64,000 nt of DNA from Atopobiaceae bacterium (lineage in GTDB: Bacteria > Actinomycetota > Coriobacteriia > Coriobacteriales > Atopobiaceae), in contig JALCUE010000002.1 of the NCBI GenBank assembly GCA_022655215.1, positions 609,853 through 673,852 of the forward strand, written 5' to 3'. This document shows, piece by piece, positions 17,358-25,459 of the stretch (positions within the stretch are counted from its first letter, which is position 1; each line of letters starts with the position of its first letter). The position numbers and the translations under genes were made by a program. A model generated the notes under the pieces. That model was not told where the DNA came from. It saw nothing but the letters and a program-made list of their open reading frames with translations, and did no database searches.

Positions 17358-20045
17358 TTGGACACAAGCACTTCGAGGGATGCCGCGAGGCCCATGCACA
17401 TAGCCCTTGCCGGCAACCCCAACTGCGGAAAGACCACGTTGTTCAACGCCCTCACGGGCTCGAACGGATACGTGGGCAACTGGCCCGGCGTCACCGTGGA
17501 GAAGAAGGAGGCCGCCTGGAAGGACGACCGCTCCGTCGTCTTCACCGACCTCCCCGGCATCTACTCGCTCTCGCCCTACTCGCCCGAGGAGGTCGTCTCC
17601 CGAGACTATCTCGTGGACTCCCGCCCCGCGGCGGTGATCGACCTCGTCGACGTCACCAACCTCGAGAGGAACCTCTACCTCACCACGCAGGTGCTCGAGT
17701 GCGGCCTGCCCGTGGTCATCGGCCTCAACATGTGCGACCTGCTCGCCAAGTCGGGTGACCACGTGGACGTGAACAAGCTCATGGCCGAGCTCGGCGTCCC
17801 CTGCGTCGAGGTCTCCGCCCTCAAGGGCAAGAACACCTCCGAGCTCGTCCGCCGCGCGGTCGACGCGGGGAGGTCCGGCAAGGCCGCCGAGCCCCGCCGC
17901 ACCTTCTCCGCCGACGTCGAGACCGCCATCGAGAAGATCTCGGCCATCATCGACGCGTCGTGCGCGCCCGAGCTCAAGCGTTGGTTCGCCATCAAGGTCT
18001 TCGAGCGTGACGAGGAGGCCATCAAGCCCCTCGGCCTGTCGGCCAAGCAGCTCGAGGCCGCCGAGCCCCTCATCAGGTCAGTCGAGCGTGCCCAGGACGA
18101 CGACTCGGAGTCCATCATCACCTCCGATCGCTACGAGTGGATCGCTCGCGTCATCGACGCATGCGTGGTCAAGGCCCCCAAGCGCCTCACCACGACCGAG
18201 AGAATCGACCGCGTCGTGACGAGCCGCGCCCTCGGCCTGCCCATCTTCATCGTCGTCATGGTGCTCGTCTACTTCGTGTCCGTCTCCACCGTGGGCACGG
18301 CCGCGAACAACTGGGTCAACGACGGCGTCTTCGGCGATGGCTGGCACCTGTTCGGCATCGGTGATGCCGAGTACTCGCAGGTCGACGACGACTGGGCGGC
18401 GAACGACTACCCCGACCAGATCTCGGCCTACATCTCCGCGGCCGACGAGGCCGGCGTCGCGACCGATGGCGTCCAGGAGGCCATCGATGCCACCGATCCC
18501 ACCGACGAGGACGCCTCGACCATCGCGACGTTCGAGGCCGACGCCGAGGCTGCGGGCGTGACCGCCGAGGCGGTGCCCGTGCGTGACTCCGACGGCAACT
18601 TCCTCGACACGGACGGCGACGTCCTGCAGTCGACCGGCACCGGTGACGACGAGCGGCCCGTGCTCGAGGCGGGGCAGACGCTCGCCACGACTGACGTCGA
18701 CGCGGCGGCCTTCTCCATAGCCGTCGACACCCCCGAGCCTGACATGGCCGACTACGGCATCTACGTCCCGTCCATCCCTGACGCGGTGGGTGGCTGGCTC
18801 GACGACATCGGTGCGAGCGCCATGGTGCACAGCCTGATCGTCGACGGCATCATCGCCGGCGTCGGCTCCATCCTCGGCTTCATCCCGCAGATGGTCGTGC
18901 TCTTCGCCTTCCTGTGCTTCCTCGAGGACTGCGGCTACATGAGCCGTGTCGCCTTCGTCATGGACCGCATCTTCCGCAAGTTCGGACTCTCCGGAAAGTC
19001 GTTCATCCCCATGCTCATCAGCTCGGGCTGCGGCGTCCCCGGCATCATGTCCACCAAGACCATCGAGAACGAGGCCGATCGCCGCATGACGATCATGACC
19101 ACCACGATGGTCCCCTGTGGCGCCAAGATGCCCATCATCGCCCTGCTCATGGGTGCCATCATCGGTGGGACCGACGCCTGGTGGATCGCGCCCCTGTTCT
19201 ACTTCATGGGCGTCGCGGCCGTGATCGTGTCCGGCATCATGCTCAAGAAGACCAAGCCCTTCGCGGGTGACGTGGCCCCGTTCGTCATGGAGCTGCCCGC
19301 CTACCACCTTCCCGCGTTCAAGAGCTACCTGCTCCACATCTGGGAGCGCGTGAGGTCGTTCATCGTCAAGGCCGGCACGATCATCTTCGCGGCCGCCGTG
19401 CTCGTGTGGTTCCTCTCCAACTTCGGCCTCGCAGGCTGGGACGGCGGCTCCGGCGCCTTCGGGTATCTCCCCGGCATGGAGGGCGTGGGCGACGACTACA
19501 TGGACTTCTCGCTGCTCGCTGGCTTCGGCAACGCCATCTGCTGGATCTTCGCCCCGCTCGGCTTCGCCAACTGGCAGGCCTGCGCCTCGACCTTCACGGC
19601 GCTCATCGCCAAGGAGAACCTCGTCTCCACGTTCGCCGTCCTGTTCGGTCTGGGCAGCAGCGCCTCCGAGGCGACCACCTCGATGTGGACGGCCTTCGGC
19701 AACATGTTCGTGGTCGACGGCGTGATGCACACGGGGGCCATGTTCGCCTTCGTGGCCTTCAACCTGCTGTGCGCCCCCTGCTTCGCGGCCATGGGGACCA
19801 TCCGTCGCCAGATGGACTCCGGCAAGTGGACCGCCGCGGCCATCGGCTACGAGTGCGTGTTCGGCTGGGTCGTCGGGCTCATCATCAACCAGCTCTACGA
19901 GCTGTTCGTGTTCGGGAACTTCGGCTTCTGGACCGTGGTCGCCTTCGCTGCGATCGCATTCCTCCTGTACATGATCTTCCGTCCCGCGCCTGACTACGCG
20001 GCCAAGGACGAGAGGATCGCGACCTCGCTGGTCGAGCAGGAATAG
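17358..20045 (+). CDS. feoB: Ferrous iron transporter FeoB with acidic insertion
   Basis: GTP-driven Fe2+ importer, about 895 residues, longer than most FeoB. The N-terminal G domain shows G1 GNPNCGKTTLFNALTG, G2 NWPGVTVEKK, G3 DLPGIYSLSPYSPEE and G4 NMCDLL. Membrane gate motifs are SSGCGVPGIMSTKT and the second AKENLVSTFAV region. Between the first membrane segment (about residues 293-312) and the next helices lies an unusual Asp/Glu/Ala/Thr-rich stretch, about residues 335-470, predicted to be external. The TTG start at 17358 follows AGAAGGGAAGCACC; an ATG at 17301 sits directly against the iron box and is unlikely to be used. Iron-repressed by its own box. Confidence 0.95.
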   Translation: MDTSTSRDAARPMHIALAGNPNCGKTTLFNALTGSNGYVGNWPGVTVEKKEAAWKDDRSVVFTDLPGIYSLSPYSPEEVVSRDYLVDSRPAAVIDLVDVTNLERNLYLTTQVLECGLPVVIGLNMCDLLAKSGDHVDVNKLMAELGVPCVEVSALKGKNTSELVRRAVDAGRSGKAAEPRRTFSADVETAIEKISAIIDASCAPELKRWFAIKVFERDEEAIKPLGLSAKQLEAAEPLIRSVERAQDDDSESIITSDRYEWIARVIDACVVKAPKRLTTTERIDRVVTSRALGLPIFIVVMVLVYFVSVSTVGTAANNWVNDGVFGDGWHLFGIGDAEYSQVDDDWAANDYPDQISAYISAADEAGVATDGVQEAIDATDPTDEDASTIATFEADAEAAGVTAEAVPVRDSDGNFLDTDGDVLQSTGTGDDERPVLEAGQTLATTDVDAAAFSIAVDTPEPDMADYGIYVPSIPDAVGGWLDDIGASAMVHSLIVDGIIAGVGSILGFIPQMVVLFAFLCFLEDCGYMSRVAFVMDRIFRKFGLSGKSFIPMLISSGCGVPGIMSTKTIENEADRRMTIMTTTMVPCGAKMPIIALLMGAIIGGTDAWWIAPLFYFMGVAAVIVSGIMLKKTKPFAGDVAPFVMELPAYHLPAFKSYLLHIWERVRSFIVKAGTIIFAAAVLVWFLSNFGLAGWDGGSGAFGYLPGMEGVGDDYMDFSLLAGFGNAICWIFAPLGFANWQACASTFTALIAKENLVSTFAVLFGLGSSASEATTSMWTAFGNMFVVDGVMHTGAMFAFVAFNLLCAPCFAAMGTIRRQMDSGKWTAAAIGYECVFGWVVGLIINQLYELFVFGNFGFWTVVAFAAIAFLLYMIFRPAPDYAAKDERIATSLVEQE

Positions 20046-20067
20046 CCCGTCCGAGTCCATGGCCGTC

Positions 20068-20103
20068 CGTCGGGGGAGGTCCGCACGCGAACCTCCCCCG
20101 ACG
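20068..20103 (+). terminator. GC-rich hairpin after feoB
   Basis: CGTCGGGGGAGGT pairs perfectly with ACCTCCCCCGACG across a 10-base loop. There is no T-run, so it may act as an mRNA 3' stabiliser or partial terminator before the DUF3793 gene. Confidence 0.55.
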
Positions 20104-20151
20104 TGTTCGCAGACCGATTCGCGGGCGCAGACATGGTGAAAGGGAGGTCCC

Positions 20152-20829
20152 ATGGGGCAAGGGATGGACCAGAGCCTGGTCGACATGTGCGACATGCGTT
20201 CGGCTGCCGACCGCGTCGAGTCCCAGATGCTTGGGTGTCTCGTGCGTCAGGCGGGCGCGGTGCTCACGGGCACCAAGCCGTCGGCGCTCTTCAACCTCGT
20301 TCCCAGGGATGATCACGGGCGCGCCCCGCAGGATGGTCTGCTCCGTATGGCCGAGAGATGCGTCGACGTGTATGCCGAGAAGACCAGGGCATACGGGGTC
20401 GAGCTCGTCGAGCTCGGCATCCTCGGGGGCCGTCTGTCCCTCTTCGCGTATCGCGCCCGCGCCATCGATTGCCTTCTCGCCGACGGTGGGGCGGCAGGGT
20501 TCCTCATCGACCATGGCTACGGTCCGGACCTCTCGACCGTCGACGTCGTCGACACCTTCGTGAGGCGTATGAGGGCCTATCAGTCCGGGACGGCGGGATT
20601 CCCCCACGAGGTGGGTCTTCTCCTGGGCTATCCCCTCCAGGACGTGGAGGGATTCATCGTGAACGGAGGGGCCAACGCCTCGGCGTGTGGCCTCTGGAAG
20701 GCATACGGGGACGTGACGTGCGCGCGCAGGCGGCTCGACCGAGCCCGGGAGGAAGAGCGCCGGGCCAGCGAGCTCTACGTGAACGGATGGTCCCTCAGGC
20801 AGATCCTCAGGATTGGAGTCACATCATGA
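20152..20829 (+). CDS. DUF3793 family protein
   Basis: A 225-residue soluble protein with the DUF3793 hallmarks: FNLVPRD near residue 50, a Cys/Tyr-containing helical middle, and the strongly conserved GFPHEVGLLLGYPLQDVEGFI block. Such proteins are recurrent neighbours of flavodoxin and feo genes in anaerobes, but their biochemical role is not established. Its stop overlaps the flavodoxin start (ATGA at 20826-20829), so the two are translationally coupled. ATG 20152 follows AAAGGGAGGTCCC. Confidence 0.8.
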   Translation: MGQGMDQSLVDMCDMRSAADRVESQMLGCLVRQAGAVLTGTKPSALFNLVPRDDHGRAPQDGLLRMAERCVDVYAEKTRAYGVELVELGILGGRLSLFAYRARAIDCLLADGGAAGFLIDHGYGPDLSTVDVVDTFVRRMRAYQSGTAGFPHEVGLLLGYPLQDVEGFIVNGGANASACGLWKAYGDVTCARRRLDRAREEERRASELYVNGWSLRQILRIGVTS

Positions 20830-21248
20830 GCAAGGTGGCGATCGTGTTCTGGAGCGGTACGGGAAACACCGAGGCCATGGCATCCCTCGTGGCCGAGGGC
20901 GTGAAGTCGGCGGGAGGCGAGGCCAAGCTCGTCCAGGCGGACGGCATGACCTCCGCGATCGCCGAGGAGTCGGACGCCTTCGCGCTCGGCTGCCCCGCGA
21001 TGGGAGGGGAGGAGCTCGAGGACGCGGAGTTCCAACCCATGTACGACGAGCTCAAGGAGCACGTAGGAGACCGAAAGGTAGGCCTGTTCGGCAGTTACGG
21101 ATGGGGCACGGGGGAGTGGATGGAGACCTGGGAGGCCGACGCCACCGAGGCTGGCATCGACGTGGTCGACACCGTCATCGCCAACGGGGAGCCCGATGAC
21201 GACGCCTCCGGCGCCTGTCGCGACCTCGGCGCCCTTCTCGCAGGTTGA
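20826..21248 (+). CDS. Flavodoxin (short-chain)
   Basis: A 140-residue FMN electron carrier. The P-loop is WSGTGNTEAMA after the first strand, the 60s loop is CPAMGGEELED, and the 90s loop is GSYGWGTGEW. Flavodoxins replace ferredoxin when iron is short, which fits the last place in an iron-box-controlled feo operon. The gene overlaps the DUF3793 stop by four bases. Confidence 0.92.
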   Translation: MSKVAIVFWSGTGNTEAMASLVAEGVKSAGGEAKLVQADGMTSAIAEESDAFALGCPAMGGEELEDAEFQPMYDELKEHVGDRKVGLFGSYGWGTGEWMETWEADATEAGIDVVDTVIANGEPDDDASGACRDLGALLAG

Positions 21249-21341
21249 GTCAGGGGAAGCGTCATGCGGGGGCCTTCGGACCTCCGCCGCGATCTCCTGC
21301 GTGACGTCAGGCGCGCAAGCCGTGCGTCATGGGGGAGGCGA

Positions 21342-21497
21342 CACACAAGAAGACGGGGCCCTGCAAGGGGACCCCGTCTTCTTTGCCGTTGTCTAGGCGG
21401 CTGGTCATTCGCTTCGGACGCGTTCGGGAGAGGAGGTAAACGAACGCGTCCGAAAGGGTTTCACACCCTGCAGGGAGGAGGTCGGCCTCCCTTGGCA
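21342..21497 (-). ncRNA. Candidate iron-repressed small RNA with C-rich loops
   Basis: No gene is expected between the flavodoxin and metE-like stops, yet the minus strand holds a complete transcription unit. It has a promoter (TTAACT-17-GATAAT) overlapped by an iron box, a start near 21497, and about 155 bases ending at a strong hairpin (21347-21384). The predicted RNA has a first hairpin AGGGAGG/CCTCCCT exposing CCUCC. A second has perfect 14-base-pair arms (21413-21426 and 21441-21454) whose loop reads TTTACCTCCTCTCC, complementary to Shine-Dalgarno sequences. This is the design of iron-sparing sRNAs such as RyhB or FsrA; it is inference, with no homology claimed. Confidence 0.6.
21347..21384. 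terminator. Bidirectional terminator, flavodoxin side and small RNA
   Basis: AAGAAGACGGGG pairs with CCCCGTCTTCTT. Read plus it is followed by TTGCCGTTGTCT and can end the feo operon. Read minus it is followed by GTGTGTC after a TCTTCTT arm and can end the candidate small RNA. Confidence 0.75.
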
Positions 21498-21503
21498 CCT
21501 GCG

Positions 21504-21544
21504 ATTATCGCATCTTCTCACCTAGAAGTTAACCTAGGTTTACT
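21504..21544 (-). promoter_or_regulatory. Iron-boxed minus-strand promoter in an intergenic region
   Basis: On the minus strand, AGTAAACCTAGGTTAACT (21527-21544) is a near-perfect copy of the feoB iron palindrome. Its last six bases, TTAACT, form a -35 exactly 17 bases from GATAAT (21504-21509). It points into the gap after the metE-like gene rather than toward any protein gene. Confidence 0.7.
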
Positions 21545-21579
21545 AGTAATGAATCTCTTCACAGGCGGTCCACATCGCC

Positions 21580-22734
21580 TCACGCGTCGGGCCATACCTC
21601 GGAGGCCACCTTGCGGACGAGCGCGATCTTGGCCCACTGGTCCTCCTCGGTGAGTTGGTTGCCCTCCTCCGTTGAGGCGAAGCCGCACTGGGGCGAGAGG
21701 CACAGGTCGTCCAGGGGCACGTACCTCGCCGCCTCGGCGATGCGGCGCTTGATCGCGTCGGCGTCCTCGAGGTCCGGCCTCTTGGTGGTCACGAGGCCGA
21801 GGACCACCTTCGTGCCCGCCGGCACGCAGGAAAGGGGCTCGAAGCCGCCCGAGCGGGGGTCGTCGTACTCGAGGTAGAAGGCGTCGACCTTCTCGTGGGC
21901 GAACAGGTGGGGCGCCACCAGGTCATAGCCTCCCTCGGAGGCGTAGTGCGAGTGGTAGTTCCCGCGGCAGACGTGCGTGGTCACCGTGAGGTCGGACGGG
22001 ATCGACTCGAGTGCGAGGTCGTTGATGCGGACGCCGTCGGCCGAGCCCGCCTTGACCTTCTCCTCGTCCAGGCCGAACTTGTCCCACTGACCACGGTCCA
22101 TGTAGAAGTCCCAGGTGCAGTCGTCGAGCTGGAGGTTTCGACAGCCCGCGTCATACAGGTCGGAGATCACCTGTCGGTACGCCGCGACCACGGCCTGGAC
22201 CACGGCCTCGTCGTCGTCGTAGATGGCGGCGTTCTGCCCGCGCGACTGCGCGAGCCTGAGCTCGGCCACGCACTGGATGGGCGCGGGGATGGTCTGCTTG
22301 GCCACGACGCCCGGCTCCTCGTGCGCCTTCACGTAGCGGAAGTGGTCGACGAAGGGATGGTCCTCGCCTGAGATGGGGCCTGCTATGACGGCGGTCTCGG
22401 CGCGCGTGGTCTCGCCGTGGAAGGGGTAGCCTCCCGGCGCGGCTGCCTTCTCGATGCCGTTCAGCCCCCAGAAGAAGTCGAGGTGCCACCAGCTGCGGCG
22501 GAATTCGCCGTCGGTGATGGCGTGGAGGCCGGCCGCCTTCTGGTGGGCGATGAGCTCGTCTATGCAGGAGTCCTCCTGCGCCTCGAGCCCGGCGTCGTCG
22601 AGCGCGCCGGTGGCGTAATCGGCTCGTGCCCGCTTGAGGCGTTCGGGCCTGAGGAAGCTCCCGACGAAGTCGGCGCGGAAGGGGACGTGCTCCGTGGCGG
22701 TCTTCTCGGCCACGGTCTTGGTCTTGTCAGCCAT
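21580..22734 (-). CDS. MetE-like cobalamin-independent methionine synthase family (YxjG/YxjH type)
   Basis: A 384-residue TIM barrel equivalent to the C-terminal half of MetE, like Bacillus YxjG/YxjH. Zn ligands are visible: His and Cys in VTTHVCRGNYHS, Glu in YLEYDDPRSG, and Cys in LSPQCGFAS. GSFLRPERLKRAR and DGEFRRSWWHLDFFWGL are typical of the subgroup. It methylates homocysteine, or another thiol, using a methyl donor that is not deducible. ATG 22734 follows AGATGGAGGAACCATC. It lies 62 bases downstream of metY on the same strand, so both probably form one methionine operon controlled by the metY leader. Confidence 0.85.
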   Translation of the reverse strand: MADKTKTVAEKTATEHVPFRADFVGSFLRPERLKRARADYATGALDDAGLEAQEDSCIDELIAHQKAAGLHAITDGEFRRSWWHLDFFWGLNGIEKAAAPGGYPFHGETTRAETAVIAGPISGEDHPFVDHFRYVKAHEEPGVVAKQTIPAPIQCVAELRLAQSRGQNAAIYDDDEAVVQAVVAAYRQVISDLYDAGCRNLQLDDCTWDFYMDRGQWDKFGLDEEKVKAGSADGVRINDLALESIPSDLTVTTHVCRGNYHSHYASEGGYDLVAPHLFAHEKVDAFYLEYDDPRSGGFEPLSCVPAGTKVVLGLVTTKRPDLEDADAIKRRIAEAARYVPLDDLCLSPQCGFASTEEGNQLTEEDQWAKIALVRKVASEVWPDA

Positions 22735-22796
22735 GATGGTTCCTCCATCTTGTGGGGATCGGTCGGACGACGTGCCTGGCCTGTCGGGGATGACCG

Positions 22797-24113
22797 CTAC
22801 TGGATCGCGCGGAAGCCCTGGTCGAGGTCTGCGATGATGTCGTCCACGTCCTCGATGCCGATGGAGAGGCGCACCGTGTTCGGACGGATGCCCGCGGCGA
22901 GGAGCTCGGCCTCGCTGAGCTGCGAGTGCGTGGTGGAGGCCGGGTGGATGACGAGGCTCTTCACGTCAGCCACGTTGGCGAGCAGGCTGAACAGGTGCAG
23001 GCTCTCGGAGAACTGGCGGGCCTTCTCGGCCCCACCCTTGATGTCGATGGTGAAGATCGAGCCCGCTCCGTTGGGGAAGTAGCGCTCGTAGAGCTCATGG
23101 GCGTGACCGGTGGAGAGAGCCGGGTGGTTCACGCTCTCGACCTGCGGGTTCTTGCTCAGCCAGTCGACCACGGCGAGTGCGTTGGAGACGTGGCGCTCGA
23201 CGCGCAGCGAGAGGGTCTCGAGGCCCTGGAGCAGCAGCCACGCGTTGAAGGGGGACAGCGTCGCGCCCTCGTCGCGCAGGATCGTGGCGCGGGCCTTGGT
23301 GACGTAGGCCGCGGGACCCGCCGCATCGGTGAAGACGATGCCGTGGTAGGAGGGGTTGGGCTTGGACAGACCGGGGAACTTGTCGTTCTGGGTCCAGTCG
23401 AACTTGCCCGAGTCGACCAGCACGCCGCCCATCACGGTGCCGTGCCCGCCGATGAACTTCGTCGCGGAGTGGACCACCACGTCCGCGCCGTACTCGATGG
23501 GGCGCAGGAGGTAGGGGGTCGCGAACGTGCTGTCCACCACGAGGGGGATGCCGTGCGCGTGGGCGATGGCGGCGACGGCCTCCACGTCGAGCACGTCGGA
23601 GTTGGGGTTGCCGAGCGTCTCGGCGTAGAGGAGCTTCGTGTTGGGTCGGATGGCGGCCGCTATGCCGTCGAGGTCGGCTGGGTCCACGAAGGTGGTCTCG
23701 ATGCCGCGGTCAGCCAGGGTGTTCGCGAGCAGGTTCACCGTGCCGCCGTAGAGGTTGGTGCTGGCGACCAGATGGTCCCCGGCGTCGGCGATGTTCTCGA
23801 TGGCTGCGGTGATGGCCGCCGAGCCGCTCGCGAACCCGAGTGCGCCCACGCCGCCCTCCAGCGCGGCGACGCGCTGCTCGAAGATGTCGGTGGTGGGGTT
23901 GGTGAGACGGGAGTAGATGTTGCCGGGCACCGTGAGGCCGAACCGGCCCGCGGCCTCGGCTGCGTCCTTGAAGACGTAGGACGTGGTGGCGTAGATGGGC
24001 ACGGCCCTCGCGCCGGTGGCGGGGTCGGGCTCCTCCTGCCCTGCGTGTACCTGAAGCGTGGTGAATCCGAGCTTGCGTGCGGTGCCGTCTGCCTGCGTGG
24101 TGTTCTCTGCCAT
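22797..24113 (-). CDS. metY: O-acetylhomoserine aminocarboxypropyltransferase/sulfhydrylase
   Basis: A PLP enzyme of the Cys/Met metabolism family making homocysteine from O-acetylhomoserine and sulfide. 438 residues, the normal MetY length. Motifs: FTTLQVHAGQEEPDPATGARAVPIYATTSY at the start (quoted in part: TLQVHAGQEEPDPATGARAV), YSRLTNPTTDIFEQRVAALE, and the PLP lysine in VVHSATKFIGGHGT. The C-terminus has HPASTTHSQLSEAEL. ATG 24113 follows AAGGAGCGCATC. An almost 300-base leader precedes it, with its own strong promoter, a Met/Cys-rich small ORF and competing hairpins. Confidence 0.93.
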   Translation of the reverse strand: MAENTTQADGTARKLGFTTLQVHAGQEEPDPATGARAVPIYATTSYVFKDAAEAAGRFGLTVPGNIYSRLTNPTTDIFEQRVAALEGGVGALGFASGSAAITAAIENIADAGDHLVASTNLYGGTVNLLANTLADRGIETTFVDPADLDGIAAAIRPNTKLLYAETLGNPNSDVLDVEAVAAIAHAHGIPLVVDSTFATPYLLRPIEYGADVVVHSATKFIGGHGTVMGGVLVDSGKFDWTQNDKFPGLSKPNPSYHGIVFTDAAGPAAYVTKARATILRDEGATLSPFNAWLLLQGLETLSLRVERHVSNALAVVDWLSKNPQVESVNHPALSTGHAHELYERYFPNGAGSIFTIDIKGGAEKARQFSESLHLFSLLANVADVKSLVIHPASTTHSQLSEAELLAAGIRPNTVRLSIGIEDVDDIIADLDQGFRAIQ

Positions 24114-24168
24114 GATGCGCTCCTTGTCCTGGGTCTGTGTCTTCGGTGACGGGCGCGTCATATGACGA

Positions 24169-24202
24169 CGCCCGGGTGCTGAATCCCCTCAGCTCCCGGG
24201 CG
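24169..24202 (-). promoter_or_regulatory. Attenuator stem of the metY leader
   Basis: On the minus strand CGCCCGGGaGCTGA pairs with TCAGCaCCCGGGCG (one A-A mismatch) around a short loop. Its 5' arm can instead pair with GGCTCCCGGGTGCC (24304-24317), which lies inside the leader peptide just after its Met/Cys codons. These are mutually exclusive structures. No U-run follows the stem, so control might be translational or Rho-dependent. Confidence 0.55.
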
Positions 24203-24227
24203 CCTGGCTTCTCGTCTTGTGCTCGCG

Positions 24228-24371
24228 CTACCTCTCGTGTCGCATGGTCCGAGTCGATGCCATGCGGGGACGGACGGTCGCGCCGAGCACGCAGGAGGCC
24301 TGCGGCACCCGGGAGCCGATCATTCGCATCTCGCACATCATCGTGATGCCCGCTTCGCCTTCGCACGTCAT
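24228..24371 (-). CDS. Met/Cys-rich leader peptide of metY
   Basis: A 47-codon open frame with a perfect ribosome site (GGAGGTGGACGGC before ATG). The peptide begins MTCEGEAGITMMCEMRMIG and contains seven Met and three Cys in 47 residues, with MMCEMRM as a dense cluster. It lies inside the metY leader, about 35 bases after the predicted transcription start and upstream of a strong stem. That arrangement is expected for ribosome-mediated attenuation sensing charged Met-tRNA or Cys-tRNA. The peptide itself is unlikely to have another function. No family is recognised. Confidence 0.6.
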   Translation of the reverse strand: MTCEGEAGITMMCEMRMIGSRVPQASCVLGATVRPRMASTRTMRHER

Positions 24372-24414
24372 GCCGTCCACCTCCGCTCGAATCCGTGACC
24401 GCTCGTTGGGGAAC

Positions 24415-24443
24415 TTTATACGCGTCAATCCATAGCAAGTCAA
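24415..24443 (-). promoter_or_regulatory. metY promoter
   Basis: TTGACT (24438-24443) and TATAAA (24415-24420) on the minus strand are spaced exactly 17 bases, giving a near-consensus housekeeping promoter. The predicted start near 24408 leaves a 295-base leader. Confidence 0.8.
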
Positions 24444-24477
24444 TAGGAATTTTGGGATTAGATGGTTCGGGATGAGA

Positions 24478-24525
24478 GGACGCCGATGTCAGGAGCGAGG
24501 AACCCCTCTCGTGACATCGGCGTCC
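24478..24525 (-). terminator. Hairpin after gpmA
   Basis: GGACGCCGATGTCA (24478-24491) and TGACATCGGCGTCC (24512-24525) are perfect 14-base arms. It lies just after the gpmA stop and before the metY promoter, so it likely ends the gpmA transcript although no T-run follows. Confidence 0.6.
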
Positions 24526-24553
24526 GCGTGCGTCTGACGTGCTGTTCTCCTCG

Positions 24554-25336
24554 CTACTTCTTGGCCTTGCCCTGGTTCGCAACGGCGTCGATCTTGGCCG
24601 CGATGGTGGCGGGGTCTCCCACGTAGTGCTTGTCGAGGACGTTCATGTCCTCGTCGAACGTGTAGACCAGGGGCACACCCGTGGGGATGTTCACGCCCAC
24701 GATCTCGTCGTCCCCCAGGTGGTCGAACTCCTTGACGAGCGCGCGCAGGGAGTTGCCGTGCGCGGCGATGAGGACGCGCTTGCCGGCGCGCATCTGCGGC
24801 AGGATCTCCCCCTCGAAGAAGGGCCATGCGCGGGCGATGGTGTCGGCCAAGCACTCGCAGTAGGGGAGGTCCGCCGGGTCGACGTCACGATAGGCCGCCT
24901 GGCCGTGGGGGTCGCGCTCGTCTCCGGGCTCGAGCTTCGGCGGGCGCACGTCGAAGCTGCGACGCCAGATCTTGACCTGCTCGTCACCGTACTTGGCCGC
25001 GGTATCGGCCTTGTTGAGACCTTGGAGGGCGCCGTAGTGGCGCTCGTTGAGCTTCCACGTCTTGATGACGGGCAGCCACGCGCGGTCCATCTCGTCCAGC
25101 ACGATGTTCAGGGTGTGGATGGCACGCTTGAGGTAGCTGGTGTAACAGAGGTCGAAGTCGATCCCCTCGGCTGCCAGCGCGCGACCGCCTGCGGCCGCCT
25201 CGGCGCGGCCCGTGTCGGTGAGGTCGATGTCCGTCCAGCCGGTGAAGAGGTTCTTCTGGTTCCACTCGCTCTCTCCGTGGCGGATGAGCACGAGGGTCAT
25301 GGTCTTGTCGGGGGTGCTGGGACATGAGTCGGGCAT
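24554..25336 (-). CDS. gpmA: 2,3-bisphosphoglycerate-dependent phosphoglycerate mutase
   Basis: Glycolytic mutase interconverting 3- and 2-phosphoglycerate. 260 residues. Motifs: [20 protein letters not shown] (phosphohistidine His), [31 protein letters not shown] and [14 protein letters not shown] (second His). The start at 25336 follows GAAAGGAAGCCATC. The cofactor-dependent enzyme needs no Mn, unlike the independent GpmI type. An iron-box-like element lies about 35 bases upstream, so glycolytic flux through this isoenzyme may respond to metal supply; that is inference. Confidence 0.95.
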   Translation of the reverse strand: MPDSCPSTPDKTMTLVLIRHGESEWNQKNLFTGWTDIDLTDTGRAEAAAGGRALAAEGIDFDLCYTSYLKRAIHTLNIVLDEMDRAWLPVIKTWKLNERHYGALQGLNKADTAAKYGDEQVKIWRRSFDVRPPKLEPGDERDPHGQAAYRDVDPADLPYCECLADTIARAWPFFEGEILPQMRAGKRVLIAAHGNSLRALVKEFDHLGDDEIVGVNIPTGVPLVYTFDEDMNVLDKHYVGDPATIAAKIDAVANQGKAKK

Positions 25337-25368
25337 GATGGCTTCCTTTCGATCGTCGTCAACCCACA

Positions 25369-25386
25369 TGTTACCCATAGCTAACT
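25369..25386 (-). promoter_or_regulatory. DtxR/IdeR-like box upstream of gpmA
   Basis: The minus strand reads AGTTAGCTATGGGTAACA: outer half-sites AGTTA and GGgTAAC match the family seen at feoB, while the centre deviates. A TAACAT hexamer at its 3' edge may be the -10. Confidence 0.55.
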
Positions 25387-25459
25387 GTTTGAGTCATCAT
25401 CCGCCGCACATGCTCGCCAAGGCCACACCTGATGCATGTTCGGTGGCGATCGTCTCGTC

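Noticed and set aside
20068..20103. An iron-responsive riboswitch after feoB
   Set aside because: It is a simple perfect GC hairpin without conserved loop structure and lies downstream of feoB.
18078..20195. A 705-codon minus-strand open frame over feoB
   Set aside because: Mirror of feoB codons, rich in HDGE repeats, without motifs or a ribosome site.
24114..24408. A SAM riboswitch in the metY leader
   Set aside because: I could not find the SAM-I kink-turn or pseudoknot blocks; the Met/Cys-rich small ORF with competing stems explains the leader better.
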